NCBI GenBank assembly: GCA_963638105.1
Contig: CAVHPP010000019.1
Location: forward strand, 1 to 40,714
Direction: 5' to 3'
Source of the DNA: CAG-217 sp963638105
Lineage (GTDB): Bacteria > Bacillota > Clostridia > Oscillospirales > Acutalibacteraceae
Length of the DNA stretch: 40,714 bases
Position 1 is the first letter of the stretch. The number at the start of each line of letters is the position of its first letter. Below, one piece after another: positions 15,282-23,558 of the stretch. A program made the position numbers and the translations under genes. The notes under the pieces were generated by a model, which worked only from the letters and a program-made list of their open reading frames with translations, ran no database searches and had not been told where the DNA came from.

Positions 15282-17294
15282 ATGCAATTTGAGATTTTGG
15301 CTCCGGCAGGCAGCATGGAGTCGTTAATTGCCGGTGTTCGCTGTGGCGCCCATGCGGTCTACCTGGGAGGGCAGACCTTTAACGCCCGGCGGGGCGCCGG
15401 CAATTTTTCGCCCCAGGAGCTGCAAACGGCCGTACAGTATTGCCACACCCGCGGCGTAAAAGTTTATATGACTCTAAATACCCTGGTCAGTGACAGCGAG
15501 CTGCCCGGTGCCGTTGCGGCTGCCGGTAACGCGCTGGACGCCGGGGTAGACGCTTTTATCGTGCAAGATTTGGGCCTGGCTGCCGCGCTGGCACCCGTGT
15601 ACCCGGGTGTGCATCTGCACGCCTCCACCCAATGCAGCGTTACCACGCCTGCCGGATTCCGTGCGCTGGAACAAATGGGCTTTCGCCGCGCAGTCATCCC
15701 CAGAGAGATGACTGCCGCCGAGATCGGGGAGATTCGCCGCAGCACCCAAATGGAGCTGGAGCTGTTTGTACACGGCGCGCTTTGTATGTGCGTCAGCGGG
15801 CAGTGCTATCTGTCCTCTGTACTGGGCGCCCGCAGCGGCAACCGGGGTCTTTGCGCCCAGCCCTGCCGCCTGCCTTTCTCCGCAGACGCCAGCGGCAGCT
15901 GCGATTTAAGCTTGAAGGATCTAAGCCTGGTTCGCCACTTGAAAAAAATCGGTGATCTGGGTGTGCTGTCCTTAAAAATTGAGGGCCGTATGAAACGGCC
16001 GGAATATGTGGCTGCCGCCGTAACGGCGGTAAAGCACGCCATTGCCGGTGTTCTGGACCCGGCGGACGAGGCGCAGCTGCAAAGCGTATTCTCCCGCAGC
16101 GGGTTTACCGACGGCTATTTTACCGATCAGCGAGGCAGCGCCATGTTCGGCGTGCGCAGCAAGGCAGATGTGACCGCCGCCAATACCGTGCTGCGGGATT
16201 TGGCGCACACTTATGAAAAAGAGCAGTCCCTGCTGGGACTGAACCTGCACGCCACCTGCCGCGCCGGGGAACCGGTGACCCTGCGCGCCACTTTAGAAGA
16301 CGGTCGCACGGTAACGGCCGACGGCGATGTGCCCCAGCCTGCCCGCAACGCTGCCCTAACGGCGGAAAGCCTGGCGCAACGGCTGGGCAAATGGGGCGGC
16401 ACCCCTTATTATGTAAAAAAGATAGATATAGAGATAGACGACGGCCTGTTTTTACCGGCAGCGGCCGTGAACGCCCTGCGGCGGGCGGTTGCCGATCGGC
16501 TGGAAGCGCCGATTCCGCAGCCGGTGGAGCGGCGGCCTTTACCGCCCTTGCCACCCGGCGGCACGGCAGGCAAGCCCTACTACACCGCCCGCTTTGCAAG
16601 CGCGGCGCAAATTCCGGAGAACCACCCCTTTCGGCGGATCTTTCTGCCCTTGGGCACACCGGCAAACACCCTGCTGGCACACAACGCCGGCGTGGAGCTG
16701 CCTCGGGGCATCTTTAGCATAGAGAATAAAATCTGCCGGGAATTGGCAATACTGAAAGCGGCAGGCGTAAAAAACGCCCTGTGCCCGGACCTGGGCGCGG
16801 TACAGATCGCCCGGGCGGCGGGATTGGAGCCTTACGGCGACTTTGGGCTGAATGTGTTTAACAGCCGCACCGCGCATCTGCTGCCCCACCCACTGGCCAG
16901 CTTTGAGCTGCGACAAGAGGATGTAAACCGCCTGGCGGCAAACGGCAACGATGTGGGCGCGCTGGTGTACGGTCATCTGCCCTTAATGCTTACCCGCAAC
17001 TGTCCGGTGCAGGCACACATCGGCTGCGCCGCCTGCCAAAAGCAGGGCCGGCTGACCGACCGCAAGGGCTGCACCTTTCCGGTGGTGTGCAATCCCTACG
17101 GCTGTACCCAACTGCTCAACGGCGTACCTCTTTATATGGGCGACCGTATGGGAGAAATGCACACCGCCTATGCACATTTTTATTTTTCTGTTGAAAGTCG
17201 GCAGCAGGTGCAGCAGGTGCTGGATCTGTTCGCTGCCGGGCAAAAACCCGATTTTCCCTACACCAGAGGACTGTATCAGCGAGGTGCGTTATGA
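15282..17294 (+). CDS. U32 family protein, RlhA/YdcP-like with DUF3656 region
   Basis: The 670-residue protein has a U32 domain in its first ~300 residues: EILAPAGSMESLIAGVRCGAHAVYLGG, HASTQCSV, and the cysteine-rich signature ELFVHGALCMCVSGQCYLSS with GLCAQPCR. A middle section (about 330-420, YYVKKIDIEIDDGLFLPAAAVNALRR) resembles DUF3656, found in RlhA-like members. Well-studied U32 proteins hydroxylate RNA bases (RlhA on 23S rRNA C2501; TrhP on tRNA U34) using a cysteine-bound iron-sulfur cluster, so an RNA-hydroxylation role is likely, while the old peptidase label is doubtful. The late GCAACQ and CNPYGC clusters are further cysteine sites. It sits between zapA and maf. Confidence 0.85.
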   Translation: MQFEILAPAGSMESLIAGVRCGAHAVYLGGQTFNARRGAGNFSPQELQTAVQYCHTRGVKVYMTLNTLVSDSELPGAVAAAGNALDAGVDAFIVQDLGLAAALAPVYPGVHLHASTQCSVTTPAGFRALEQMGFRRAVIPREMTAAEIGEIRRSTQMELELFVHGALCMCVSGQCYLSSVLGARSGNRGLCAQPCRLPFSADASGSCDLSLKDLSLVRHLKKIGDLGVLSLKIEGRMKRPEYVAAAVTAVKHAIAGVLDPADEAQLQSVFSRSGFTDGYFTDQRGSAMFGVRSKADVTAANTVLRDLAHTYEKEQSLLGLNLHATCRAGEPVTLRATLEDGRTVTADGDVPQPARNAALTAESLAQRLGKWGGTPYYVKKIDIEIDDGLFLPAAAVNALRRAVADRLEAPIPQPVERRPLPPLPPGGTAGKPYYTARFASAAQIPENHPFRRIFLPLGTPANTLLAHNAGVELPRGIFSIENKICRELAILKAAGVKNALCPDLGAVQIARAAGLEPYGDFGLNVFNSRTAHLLPHPLASFELRQEDVNRLAANGNDVGALVYGHLPLMLTRNCPVQAHIGCAACQKQGRLTDRKGCTFPVVCNPYGCTQLLNGVPLYMGDRMGEMHTAYAHFYFSVESRQQVQQVLDLFAAGQKPDFPYTRGLYQRGAL

Positions 17295-17842
17295 TAATCT
17301 TAGCTTCCAATTCGCCCCGGCGGCGTGAACTGCTGGCGCATATTACCCGGGATTTTACCGTACAGGGTACAGATGTGGACGAGAGCCTGCCCGCCGGTAT
17401 CACTCCGGCAGCGGCCGTGGAGCAGCTGTCCCTGCGCAAGGCGCTGCCCCTGAACAATGGAGCGCAGATCGTGATCGGTGCCGACACAGTGGTGGCCGTA
17501 GACGGCACGATTCTGGGCAAGCCTGCCGATGAAGCAGAGGCACGGCAAATGCTCGCTCGCCTAAGCGGGCGGTGGCACAGCGTGTTTACCGGCGTGAGCC
17601 TGGTACAGGGAGAACGGCATCTGACCCTCTCCTGCGAGACCCGGGTGCGCTTCTTTGACCTGACGGCGGCGGAGATCGACGCCTACATTGCCACCGGCGA
17701 ATGCATGGACAAGGCCGGCGCCTACGGTATACAGGGCTATGGCAGCCTGCTGGTGCAAGAAATTCAGGGCGATTACTTCAATGTGGTGGGCTTGCCGGTA
17801 AGCCGATTGTACCGCGCGTTGAATGATTTTGAGCAAAAGTGA
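17291..17842 (+). CDS. maf: Maf family nucleoside triphosphate pyrophosphatase
   Basis: Maf proteins hydrolyse non-canonical or modified nucleoside triphosphates (dTTP/UTP/m5UTP types) to monophosphates and are linked to cell-division arrest. The 183-residue protein has the N-terminal ILASNSPRRRELL (residues 3-15), VDESLP, IVIGADTVV and the later KAGAYGIQGYG. It starts four bases inside the U32 gene (ATGA), so expression follows zapA and U32. No strong terminator is seen after it; an A6/T6 weak stem lies at about 17844-17863. Confidence 0.95.
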   Translation: MIILASNSPRRRELLAHITRDFTVQGTDVDESLPAGITPAAAVEQLSLRKALPLNNGAQIVIGADTVVAVDGTILGKPADEAEARQMLARLSGRWHSVFTGVSLVQGERHLTLSCETRVRFFDLTAAEIDAYIATGECMDKAGAYGIQGYGSLLVQEIQGDYFNVVGLPVSRLYRALNDFEQK

Positions 17843-17886
17843 CAAAAAAAGACCGCTGTTTTTTGGTAGAATATACAAGAAAACTC

Positions 17887-17915
17887 TTGCAACACCGGCT
17901 TTAGAATGGTAAAAT
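17887..17915 (+). promoter_or_regulatory. Promoter of the PHP-domain gene
   Basis: TTGCAA (17887-17892), a 17-base spacer and TAAAAT (17910-17915). Confidence 0.6.
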
Positions 17916-17974
17916 ATACGAACAGGACAAATTTTGTCTAATTTTCACGGTTATCCTTTGGAAGGAGTATGGTT

Positions 17975-18871
17975 ATGGCCGCAGATTTACATTGTCATAC
18001 AAAACTCAGCGACGGTTCTGTGGGGATCGAGGATCTAATCGTCATTGCCCAAAAAAGCGGCATTGACACCATCGCCATTACTGACCATGACTGCCTTGCA
18101 GGTACCGTACGCGGCAAAGTGATCGGCAAACGCTACGGGGTGAATGTGATCCCCGGCGTGGAAATCAGCGCCATTGATAATGAGGCCGGCAAAAAGGTGC
18201 ACATTCTCTGCTATCTGGCAGATGCGCCGGATCGGCTGGAAGGTCTGTGCAAGCGCACCTCCATCGCCCGCAAACGAGCCGGGCAGATTATGATGCTCAA
18301 GGTGGCCGGTCGCTTCCCCATTACCTCGGATTTTATTATTTCTCACGCTTCCGGCTCCACCAACCTATACAAGCAGCATATTATGCACGCCTTGATGGAC
18401 GCCGGCTACACCAATGAGATCTTCGGCGATCTGTTCCATGCGCTGTTCAGCCGGGAGAGCGAGACCAATGTGCTGGCCCCCACCAAGTACCCGCCCATTG
18501 AGGAGGTGCTGGAGGAAGTGCACGGCGCAGGCGGCATTGCGGTGCTGGCGCATCCGGCGTTCTATGACAACTTTGACGAGATTGAAAAATACATTGATCT
18601 GGGACTGGACGGCATTGAGGTGTGGCACCCCTCTGCAACGGAGGACGATGTGCACCGGTTGACAGAAATTTGCAAAGCCCATGACCTGCTGATGACCGGC
18701 GGCTCGGACTTCCACGGCATTTACGGCGCCAAGACCGTAACCCTGGGCACCTGCACCACGCCTCAAGAATGGGTAGACAAGCTGCTGGGCTACAAGGCCA
18801 AGAAAAAGCGCGCCCAGCGCCGAGCAGAAAAGGAAGCTGCCGCCCGCGCCGCTGCCCAAACGCAAGAATAA
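17975..18871 (+). CDS. PHP-domain phosphoesterase (RNase AM/YciV-like)
   Basis: The 298-residue protein has the metal-binding PHP motifs in order: DLHCHTKLSDGS (His6, His8), AITDHD, GVEIS, VLAHPAF and GGSDFHG. Relatives include nucleoside 3',5'-bisphosphate phosphatases and the 5'-3' exoribonuclease RNase AM, which trims short RNAs and rRNA ends; the same activity is plausible here. A Lys/Ala-rich C-terminus (AKKKRAQRRAEKEAAARAAA) may bind nucleic acid or be disordered. The second ATG (17975) is chosen because GGAAGGAG is one base from the first ATG at 17969 and seven from this one. Monocistronic. Confidence 0.85.
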   Translation: MAADLHCHTKLSDGSVGIEDLIVIAQKSGIDTIAITDHDCLAGTVRGKVIGKRYGVNVIPGVEISAIDNEAGKKVHILCYLADAPDRLEGLCKRTSIARKRAGQIMMLKVAGRFPITSDFIISHASGSTNLYKQHIMHALMDAGYTNEIFGDLFHALFSRESETNVLAPTKYPPIEEVLEEVHGAGGIAVLAHPAFYDNFDEIEKYIDLGLDGIEVWHPSATEDDVHRLTEICKAHDLLMTGGSDFHGIYGAKTVTLGTCTTPQEWVDKLLGYKAKKKRAQRRAEKEAAARAAAQTQE

Positions 18872-18889
18872 AATAAGCCAATCCTACAA

Positions 18890-18926
18890 AACGGACCGAT
18901 CCTTTGTCGGTCCGTTCTTTTTGTTT
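18890..18926 (+). terminator. Intrinsic terminator of the PHP-domain gene
   Basis: Perfect 10-bp arms AACGGACCGA and TCGGTCCGTT with a 7-base loop, followed by CTTTTTGTTTCTTT. Confidence 0.9.
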
Positions 18927-19023
18927 CTTTGTTAATTCCCGGTTAAATTTTGCAAAAAAGTGCATACAATCCCATCAAAATGTGATATAGTATTGAGGAT
19001 ATTACAAATCAGGAGGACAATTT

Positions 19024-19914
19024 ATGATCCGAACAATGATCAACGGCTTTTGTATGGCGCTGGCGGATAGCGTGCCCGGCGTGTCCGGTGGTACCATTGC
19101 GCTGATTCTGGGGTTTTATGACAAGTTCATCGGCTCCATCAACCAGGTGTTCTACGGCAAGAAGGAAGAGAAAAAAGAAGGCCTGATCTATCTCATCAAG
19201 CTGCTGCTGGGCTGGGCTGTGGGTATGATTTTGGCAGTATTGGTGCTCACCAAGTTCTTTGAAACCAATATTTATGCCGTGTCGTCCCTGTTCCTGGGCT
19301 TCATTTTCCCCTCCATCTTTATCATTGCAAAGGAAGAATACGCCTGTATTCAAAAGAAGTGGCAATACACGCCCTTTGTTATTCTGGGTATTGCCATAGT
19401 GGCGGCACTGACTTATATGAATTCCAAGGTTCAGGTGGTTGATGTGGATCTGACGCACTTCTCCGTACCTACGGCGCTGTATTTGTTCCTGGCCGGCGCG
19501 GTTGCCATTACCGCAATGTTTCTGCCGGGAATCTCCGGCTCCACCGTGCTGCTGATCTTCGGCGTGTACCTGCCGGTGATCAGTGGGGTCAAAGAGCTGT
19601 TGCACCTGCACTTTGGGGTGCTGCCCATGATCATCGTCTTTGGCGTGGGCATTATCTGCGGCGCGCTGGTATCCGTTAAGGGAATCCAAAAGAGTTTGGA
19701 AAAGTATCGCGGTCAAATGGTGATGCTGATTTTAGGTATGCTCATCGGCTCTCTATACGCCATTGTCAGCGGTCCGGTAACGGTGGATAAAGCCAATGCG
19801 ATCCTTAATAAAGACAATTTCAGCATTGTCTTCTTCCTGATCGGTCTGGCGCTGATTGTCCTGCTGCAAGTGGCAAAGACCAAGCTGGAGAAGAAGCAGG
19901 AGAAACAGGATTAA
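19024..19914 (+). CDS. DUF368 membrane protein, candidate undecaprenyl-phosphate translocase
   Basis: The 296-residue protein has about eight membrane helices and two internal copies of a motif, PGVSGGT (residues 18-24) and LPGISGST (167-174), which reveal an inverted-repeat transporter fold. DUF368 proteins (PopT) were reported alongside DedA-type UptA as translocases that return undecaprenyl phosphate, the carrier lipid for peptidoglycan and teichoic acid, to the inner leaflet. The match to the family is clear; the activity is by analogy. AGGAGG precedes the ATG. Only a TATAGT -10 (18986-18991) is seen upstream. The C-terminus is a Lys/Glu-rich cytoplasmic tail. Confidence 0.87.
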   Translation: MIRTMINGFCMALADSVPGVSGGTIALILGFYDKFIGSINQVFYGKKEEKKEGLIYLIKLLLGWAVGMILAVLVLTKFFETNIYAVSSLFLGFIFPSIFIIAKEEYACIQKKWQYTPFVILGIAIVAALTYMNSKVQVVDVDLTHFSVPTALYLFLAGAVAITAMFLPGISGSTVLLIFGVYLPVISGVKELLHLHFGVLPMIIVFGVGIICGALVSVKGIQKSLEKYRGQMVMLILGMLIGSLYAIVSGPVTVDKANAILNKDNFSIVFFLIGLALIVLLQVAKTKLEKKQEKQD

Positions 19915-19966
19915 CCGTTCAATCCCCCTTTACAAGGGAGGCAAAAAGGTAAAATATATACAAATA

Positions 19967-19997
19967 GGCGCACCCGGTGGGTGCGCCTGTTGTTTTG
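19967..19997 (+). terminator. Intrinsic terminator of the DUF368 gene
   Basis: Perfect 9-bp arms GGCGCACCC (19967-19975) and GGGTGCGCC (19979-19987), then TGTTGTTTTG. Confidence 0.85.
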
Positions 19998-20011
19998 TCC
20001 ATTTATACAAA

Positions 20012-20216
20012 GAGAAAAGCCACAGGTAACCGCCTGTGGCTTTGCATTTAAAAATTCGGAGGATTGGAGTCTTTTTAAAAACGGCCTAAGTAAGTGAAAA
20101 ATCAAAGAAAAAATTAAAAAGAAATGAAAAAAGAAAGAGAAGAGTACCTAGCCTCCGGATACACCGTCTTCCGCCGAAACCCGGATTGCTCCGAGCAAGT
20201 ATAGAATAACATTATA
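20012..20216 (-). ncRNA. Possible small RNA on the minus strand
   Basis: A TATAAT (20211-20216, minus strand; no good -35) faces left. The presumed transcript begins with a GC-rich, hairpin-forming part (20145-20200, including TTGCT/AGCAA and a CCGG...CCGG stem), continues into a long pyrimidine-rich stretch (about 20095-20150), and ends at a perfect hairpin AGCCACAGG/CCTGTGGCT (20018-20041) followed by TTTTCTC on that strand. There is no open frame with a ribosome site. CGGAGG in the first part can pair with CCTCCG in the last. I recognise no known RNA family. Confidence 0.3.
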
Positions 20217-20619
20217 CTATCGAAAAGAAAATACAATTTTGCGTTTGTTTACATTTTGTTTACATTTTATGGGACAATAACCGCGCAATCCGCCGTGTAA
20301 CCAACCAAAGGTGCGGATTTACCGGACATTTACGCCCTTTCGACCGGTTTTGACAATTTCTTGCAAAAGAAACAAAATGGTCACATTTTATCCGAAAAGT
20401 GTTAACCGAATTCGCAAATTCTTCATTTTATTTCTATATTCCGCTCACTTTTTGCCGTTATACTAATACTCGAAAGGCGGGAAACGCCCCTTCTTTTCTT
20501 TTCATTTTTCTTTTCCCACCAAACCCTTAACAATATCTCATTGTTTTCTGTTTTCCGCCTTCCACTTTGCATTCATTCTCCCCTTTCTCATATACCTCCG
20601 TGCCATTAGGGCACAGCGA
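20217..20619. other. AT-rich gene-free stretch with short repeats and a pyrimidine tract
   Basis: This stretch has a tandem pair of TGTTTACATTTT-like units 11 bases apart (about 20246-20270) and a related CACATTTTAT near 20382. A possible plus-strand promoter is TTGACA (20350-20355) with CAAAAT 17 bases on, and a second -10 TATACT (20459-20464) has no clear -35. A hairpin GGCG GGAAA CGCC lies at 20476-20488. From 20485 to 20598 the plus strand is almost only C and T. A small hairpin GTGCC/GGCAC is at 20600-20614. No coding frame is convincing. Confidence 0.4.
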
Positions 20620-20653
20620 AAGCGCACGCCGACCGGTGTGCGCTTTTGTTTTG
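20620..20653. terminator. Terminator-like hairpin beside the XRE gene
   Basis: AAGCGCAC (20620-20627) pairs with GTGCGCTT (20638-20645). On the plus strand it is followed by TTGTTTTG, so it best ends a rightward transcript from the gene-free stretch. It lies just after the stop codon of the leftward XRE gene and may serve that too. Confidence 0.55.
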
Positions 20654-20658
20654 CCGAT

Positions 20659-20907
20659 TTACCCTTGGCGGCGGGCCATCTCTGCCTCCATATCCAGCAC
20701 CAGCGCGCTCATAGGCACGTCCAGCGCGCAGGCAATGCGGTAAAGGGTCTCCAAGGTAGGCTTGCGCTCGCCCCGCTCAATGGCAGATAAATGGGTGCGC
20801 CCAATATCCGCCAGGCCGCTGAGCACCTCCTGGGACACGCCTTTTTCCTTGCGCCGGGCGGCGATCACCTCGCCCACCAGCTGCGGGTCCAATGTGGGAT
20901 TAAACAT
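20659..20907 (-). CDS. XRE-family transcriptional regulator
   Basis: The 82-residue protein is little more than one Cro/CI helix-turn-helix: VIAARRKEKGVSQEVLSGLADIGRTHLSAIERGERKPTLETLYRIACAL, with a short acidic end. Start 20907 is chosen because GGAG lies 7 bases upstream; the in-frame reading to 20961 runs through the promoter and operator. A perfect inverted repeat lies directly in front, so it is likely a self-repressor and may also control the divergent DUF5067 gene. Confidence 0.88.
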   Translation of the reverse strand: MFNPTLDPQLVGEVIAARRKEKGVSQEVLSGLADIGRTHLSAIERGERKPTLETLYRIACALDVPMSALVLDMEAEMARRQG

Positions 20908-20908
20908 A

Positions 20909-20937
20909 GCATACACTCCTTTATCAGTAGTGTATGC
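20909..20937. promoter_or_regulatory. Inverted-repeat operator of the XRE gene
   Basis: GCATACACT (20909-20917) and AGTGTATGC (20929-20937) form a perfect 9-bp inverted repeat with an 11-base spacer. On the minus strand the right arm contains a possible -10 (TACACT), so a bound repressor would block transcription of the XRE gene. Confidence 0.65.
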
Positions 20938-20966
20938 GAAATTTTTTCCGACTTTGAACACTTATG

Positions 20967-20996
20967 TTGACATTTTGCGCACTTATGTGTTACTAT
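20967..20996 (+). promoter_or_regulatory. Promoter of the DUF5067 gene, with direct repeats
   Basis: TTGACA (20967-20972), an 18-base spacer and TACTAT (20991-20996). CACTTATGT occurs twice, about 20960 and 20980, two helix turns apart and on either side of the -35, suggesting a regulator site. Confidence 0.55.
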
Positions 20997-21028
20997 GAAG
21001 ATACCAAGTGAAAGAAGGAGGGCTCACA

Positions 21029-21661
21029 ATGGAGCAATACAACCCAAATCAACCCCAAAATCAACCCCAATACACCAACCCCACCGGGCAGAACAACTAC
21101 CAGCCCTATCCCCCGCAGCAGCCGTACCCGCCGCAGCAGGGTAAGCCGAAAAAGCCGGTGTACAAAAAATGGTGGTTCTGGGTAATCATCGTTATCGTTG
21201 TCGTTATACTGGCAAGCGCCATTGGCGGTGGCAGCGGCAGCAGTGACAACGGTGCCACCCCTACAGAGACCACCACCGCCGTGGCCGCCAAGGCAGACAG
21301 CAACGGCAACAACATTGGCGACTACACGGTAAAGGTCAAAAAGGCCACCATGTGCAAGGACTACCTGGGCAATGACGCGGTGAAGATCGTGTACAGCTTT
21401 ACCAACAACAGTAAGGACGCCATCAGTTTTGATGTAGCCTGCACGGACGAGGTGTACCAGGACGGCATTCAGCTGGAGACTACCGTTCTCTCCAACGAAG
21501 AGACAGACTGGCTGGATGTTAAGATCAAGCCCGGCGTGACCAAGGATGTAACCAAAGCCTACAAGCTGTCCGACTCCAAAACGGATTTAACCGTAGAAGT
21601 GGGCCAGCTCCTGTCCTTTGACGACACCAAGGTGACTACCACCGTCAAGCTCAGCAAATAA
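21029..21661 (+). CDS. Membrane-anchored DUF5067 protein
   Basis: The 210-residue protein has a Gln/Pro/Asn-rich cytoplasmic start (PPQQPYPPQQ), a membrane helix (about residues 48-66, preceded by KKWWFW), a Thr/Ala linker, and a C-terminal DUF5067 immunoglobulin-like domain (VKKATMCKDYLGNDAVKIVYSFTNNS...DGIQLETT). Such proteins sit on the outer membrane face; their binding partners are not known. GAAGGAGGG precedes the ATG at 21029, ruling out the GTG at 21008. It is divergent from the XRE gene and the intervening DNA carries paired repeats, so joint control is plausible. Confidence 0.82.
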   Translation: MEQYNPNQPQNQPQYTNPTGQNNYQPYPPQQPYPPQQGKPKKPVYKKWWFWVIIVIVVVILASAIGGGSGSSDNGATPTETTTAVAAKADSNGNNIGDYTVKVKKATMCKDYLGNDAVKIVYSFTNNSKDAISFDVACTDEVYQDGIQLETTVLSNEETDWLDVKIKPGVTKDVTKAYKLSDSKTDLTVEVGQLLSFDDTKVTTTVKLSK

Positions 21662-21675
21662 GCCGTAAGGCACCA

Positions 21676-21705
21676 AAAAAGGACACCCACCTGGGTGTCC
21701 TTTTT
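21676..21705. terminator. Bidirectional terminator
   Basis: AAAAAGGACACCCA pairs with TGGGTGTCCTTTTT around two bases. It has T-runs on both strands and separates the DUF5067 gene from the converging acyl-CoA synthetase gene. Confidence 0.9.
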
Positions 21706-21717
21706 ATCTATTTGATT

Positions 21718-23394
21718 TTATTTCAGCACTTTGAAGTCTACCTTGCCGATCTTGGTGCGGGGCAGAGCGTCAATATACTCAATCTCCCGGGGCACGGACC
21801 ATTTGGACAGGTTCTGCATACCGAACTCGTGGATCTTCTCCGTCAGGGCGGCCTCGTCGTCGTGGGCATAATTCTTGTTGCGCACCACAAACATCTTCAG
21901 CTGGGTCTTGCCCTCCTCGCCGGTGCCGATGACGCAGCAGTCATAGATCTCGGCCATGGCCCGGTAGCTCTCCTCAATAAAAGAGGGATACACCAGGTAG
22001 CCGCTGATCTTATACACCCGCTTCAGCCGCTGGCGGTAGTAAATATCGCCCTTTTCGTCAATGAAGCACATATCGCCGGTGTGCAGCCAAACCTTGCCGT
22101 CCGGGTGCTCCACCAGCACTTTGGCGGTCTCCTCCGGGTCGTGGTAATAGCCCTGCATTAAGGTGGGGCCGTAAACGCACAGCTCGCCGTCCTCGCCCTT
22201 GACCTCCTCGGTGGTGCCGGGCTTTACGGTCATCACTTCAATATTGTAGGTAGGCACGCCGATACAGCCCTGGGGCGCCTCTCGGCGGGGGTCCGTAAAG
22301 CTGCACACGGTCACGCACTCGGTCAGGCCGTAGCCGGACACAAAGTGGAACTTGGAGCCGTTCTCGTGAAGCAGGCGATCCATCTTTTCTGTTAAGGAAT
22401 AAGGCACCACATCGCCGCCGGAGCCGATGAGCTTCATGGTGCTCATATCCACGCCCTTCAGGTAGCCGGCCTTGTACACCTTCTCAAAGAAGTCCGGCAC
22501 GCCAAAGATATAATTAATATGGTACTTGCGAATGGCATCCGAGCACATTTTAGCGTCAAACTGGGGCCACAGGGACTGGGGCATACCCACGCACATAGAC
22601 ACATGCATGCACAGGGCAAAGCCAAAGCCGTGAAACACCGGCAGCGCGGTAAGCATAGCGTCGTGGTCCGGGTCCAGGTCGATCTTAATGGTGTCCTCCA
22701 CCACATCCACCAGCTCATAAGACAGGTTGTTGATAGCCTCGCTGGAGAGCATTACGCCCTTGGGATTGCCGGTGGTGCCGCCGGTCATCATAATGGCAGC
22801 GGTGGCCTGGGGATCGGTGGCCGGTTCCGGGTTGCCGTTCTTGGCAATATACGCCCGACCCTGCTTTAAGAAGTCCGACCACTCATAGAAGCGGGTCACG
22901 CCCACAGCCGGTGCGGTCTTGCCCTTGATCTTCTTCTTATACATGGCGTTAGCGATCCAGCCGTAAGGGGTCTTGGGGAAGTAAGAAGCGGTCTTACACT
23001 TCACCAAAGTCAGGTCCATACCGGCAAAGGCCTTCTCTGACACATCAAAGCAAAAAGCAAACTTGGCGCCTACCAAATCTACCGCATACTTGGCCTCGCT
23101 GGCCACAGACAGCGGGTGCAGCATGGAGGCCACGGCGCCGATCTTATTCACCGCATAAATGGCGGCAATGCACTGGGGCATATTGGGGGCGCAGATGACC
23201 ACCCGGTCGCCCTTGCGCACACCGTTTGCCAGCATACCGGCGGCGCAGGCATCTACCAAATCCGCCACCTGGTTCCAGGTCAGGGTGTTGTTATAATAGT
23301 AAAAGCAGGGTTTGTCGCCGCGCTTGGCCACAGATTCCGCGAACTTCTGATACATGGTCTTGCGCACATCGTACTTGGTGGTATATTCGATCAT
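21718..23394 (-). CDS. AMP-binding acyl-CoA synthetase/ligase family protein
   Basis: The 558-residue protein is a class I adenylate-forming enzyme that activates a carboxylic acid with ATP to an acyl adenylate, usually passed on to CoA. Motifs in order are TGGTTGNPKG (residues 204-213, phosphate loop), SGYGLTECV, GPTLMQGYYHDPEETA, WLHTGDMCFIDEKGDIYYRQRLKRVYKISGY, and the catalytic Lys in PRTKIGKVD (Lys551). The length and motifs fit medium/long-chain acyl-CoA synthetases, but the substrate is not clear. It has a strong own promoter and shares a terminator with the converging gene, and no fatty-acid genes are next to it. Confidence 0.9.
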   Translation of the reverse strand: MIEYTTKYDVRKTMYQKFAESVAKRGDKPCFYYYNNTLTWNQVADLVDACAAGMLANGVRKGDRVVICAPNMPQCIAAIYAVNKIGAVASMLHPLSVASEAKYAVDLVGAKFAFCFDVSEKAFAGMDLTLVKCKTASYFPKTPYGWIANAMYKKKIKGKTAPAVGVTRFYEWSDFLKQGRAYIAKNGNPEPATDPQATAAIMMTGGTTGNPKGVMLSSEAINNLSYELVDVVEDTIKIDLDPDHDAMLTALPVFHGFGFALCMHVSMCVGMPQSLWPQFDAKMCSDAIRKYHINYIFGVPDFFEKVYKAGYLKGVDMSTMKLIGSGGDVVPYSLTEKMDRLLHENGSKFHFVSGYGLTECVTVCSFTDPRREAPQGCIGVPTYNIEVMTVKPGTTEEVKGEDGELCVYGPTLMQGYYHDPEETAKVLVEHPDGKVWLHTGDMCFIDEKGDIYYRQRLKRVYKISGYLVYPSFIEESYRAMAEIYDCCVIGTGEEGKTQLKMFVVRNKNYAHDDEAALTEKIHEFGMQNLSKWSVPREIEYIDALPRTKIGKVDFKVLK

Positions 23395-23427
23395 AAAAAT
23401 GCTCCTTTTTCATCTTAATGTTCGTCT

Positions 23428-23456
23428 ATTATAGCAGACCCCTTTCCACGGCTCAA
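23428..23456 (-). promoter_or_regulatory. Promoter of the acyl-CoA synthetase gene
   Basis: On the minus strand TTGAGC (23451-23456), a 17-base spacer and TATAAT (23428-23433). Confidence 0.75.
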
Positions 23457-23498
23457 CAAAAGATACAAAGATTTTATACTTAATTTATAAACCCGGGT

Positions 23499-23526
23499 TT
23501 GACTTTTGGCGCATCTATGGTATGAT
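23499..23526 (+). promoter_or_regulatory. Promoter of the DUF2238-like gene
   Basis: TTGACT (23499-23504), a 16-base spacer and TATGAT (23521-23526). Confidence 0.7.
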
Positions 23527-23558
23527 AAAGAGCGATATTACAAAAAAGGACGACGATT

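Noticed and set aside
20145..20200. Known riboswitch or housekeeping RNA (6S, SRP, tmRNA, RNase P)
   Set aside because: None of the conserved cores of these RNAs could be seen, and no gene follows on that strand.
19915..20658. Chromosome replication origin
   Set aside because: The stretch is AT-rich with short repeats, but no TTATCCACA-type boxes and no dnaA, dnaN or gyrase genes are near, and gene direction does not switch here.
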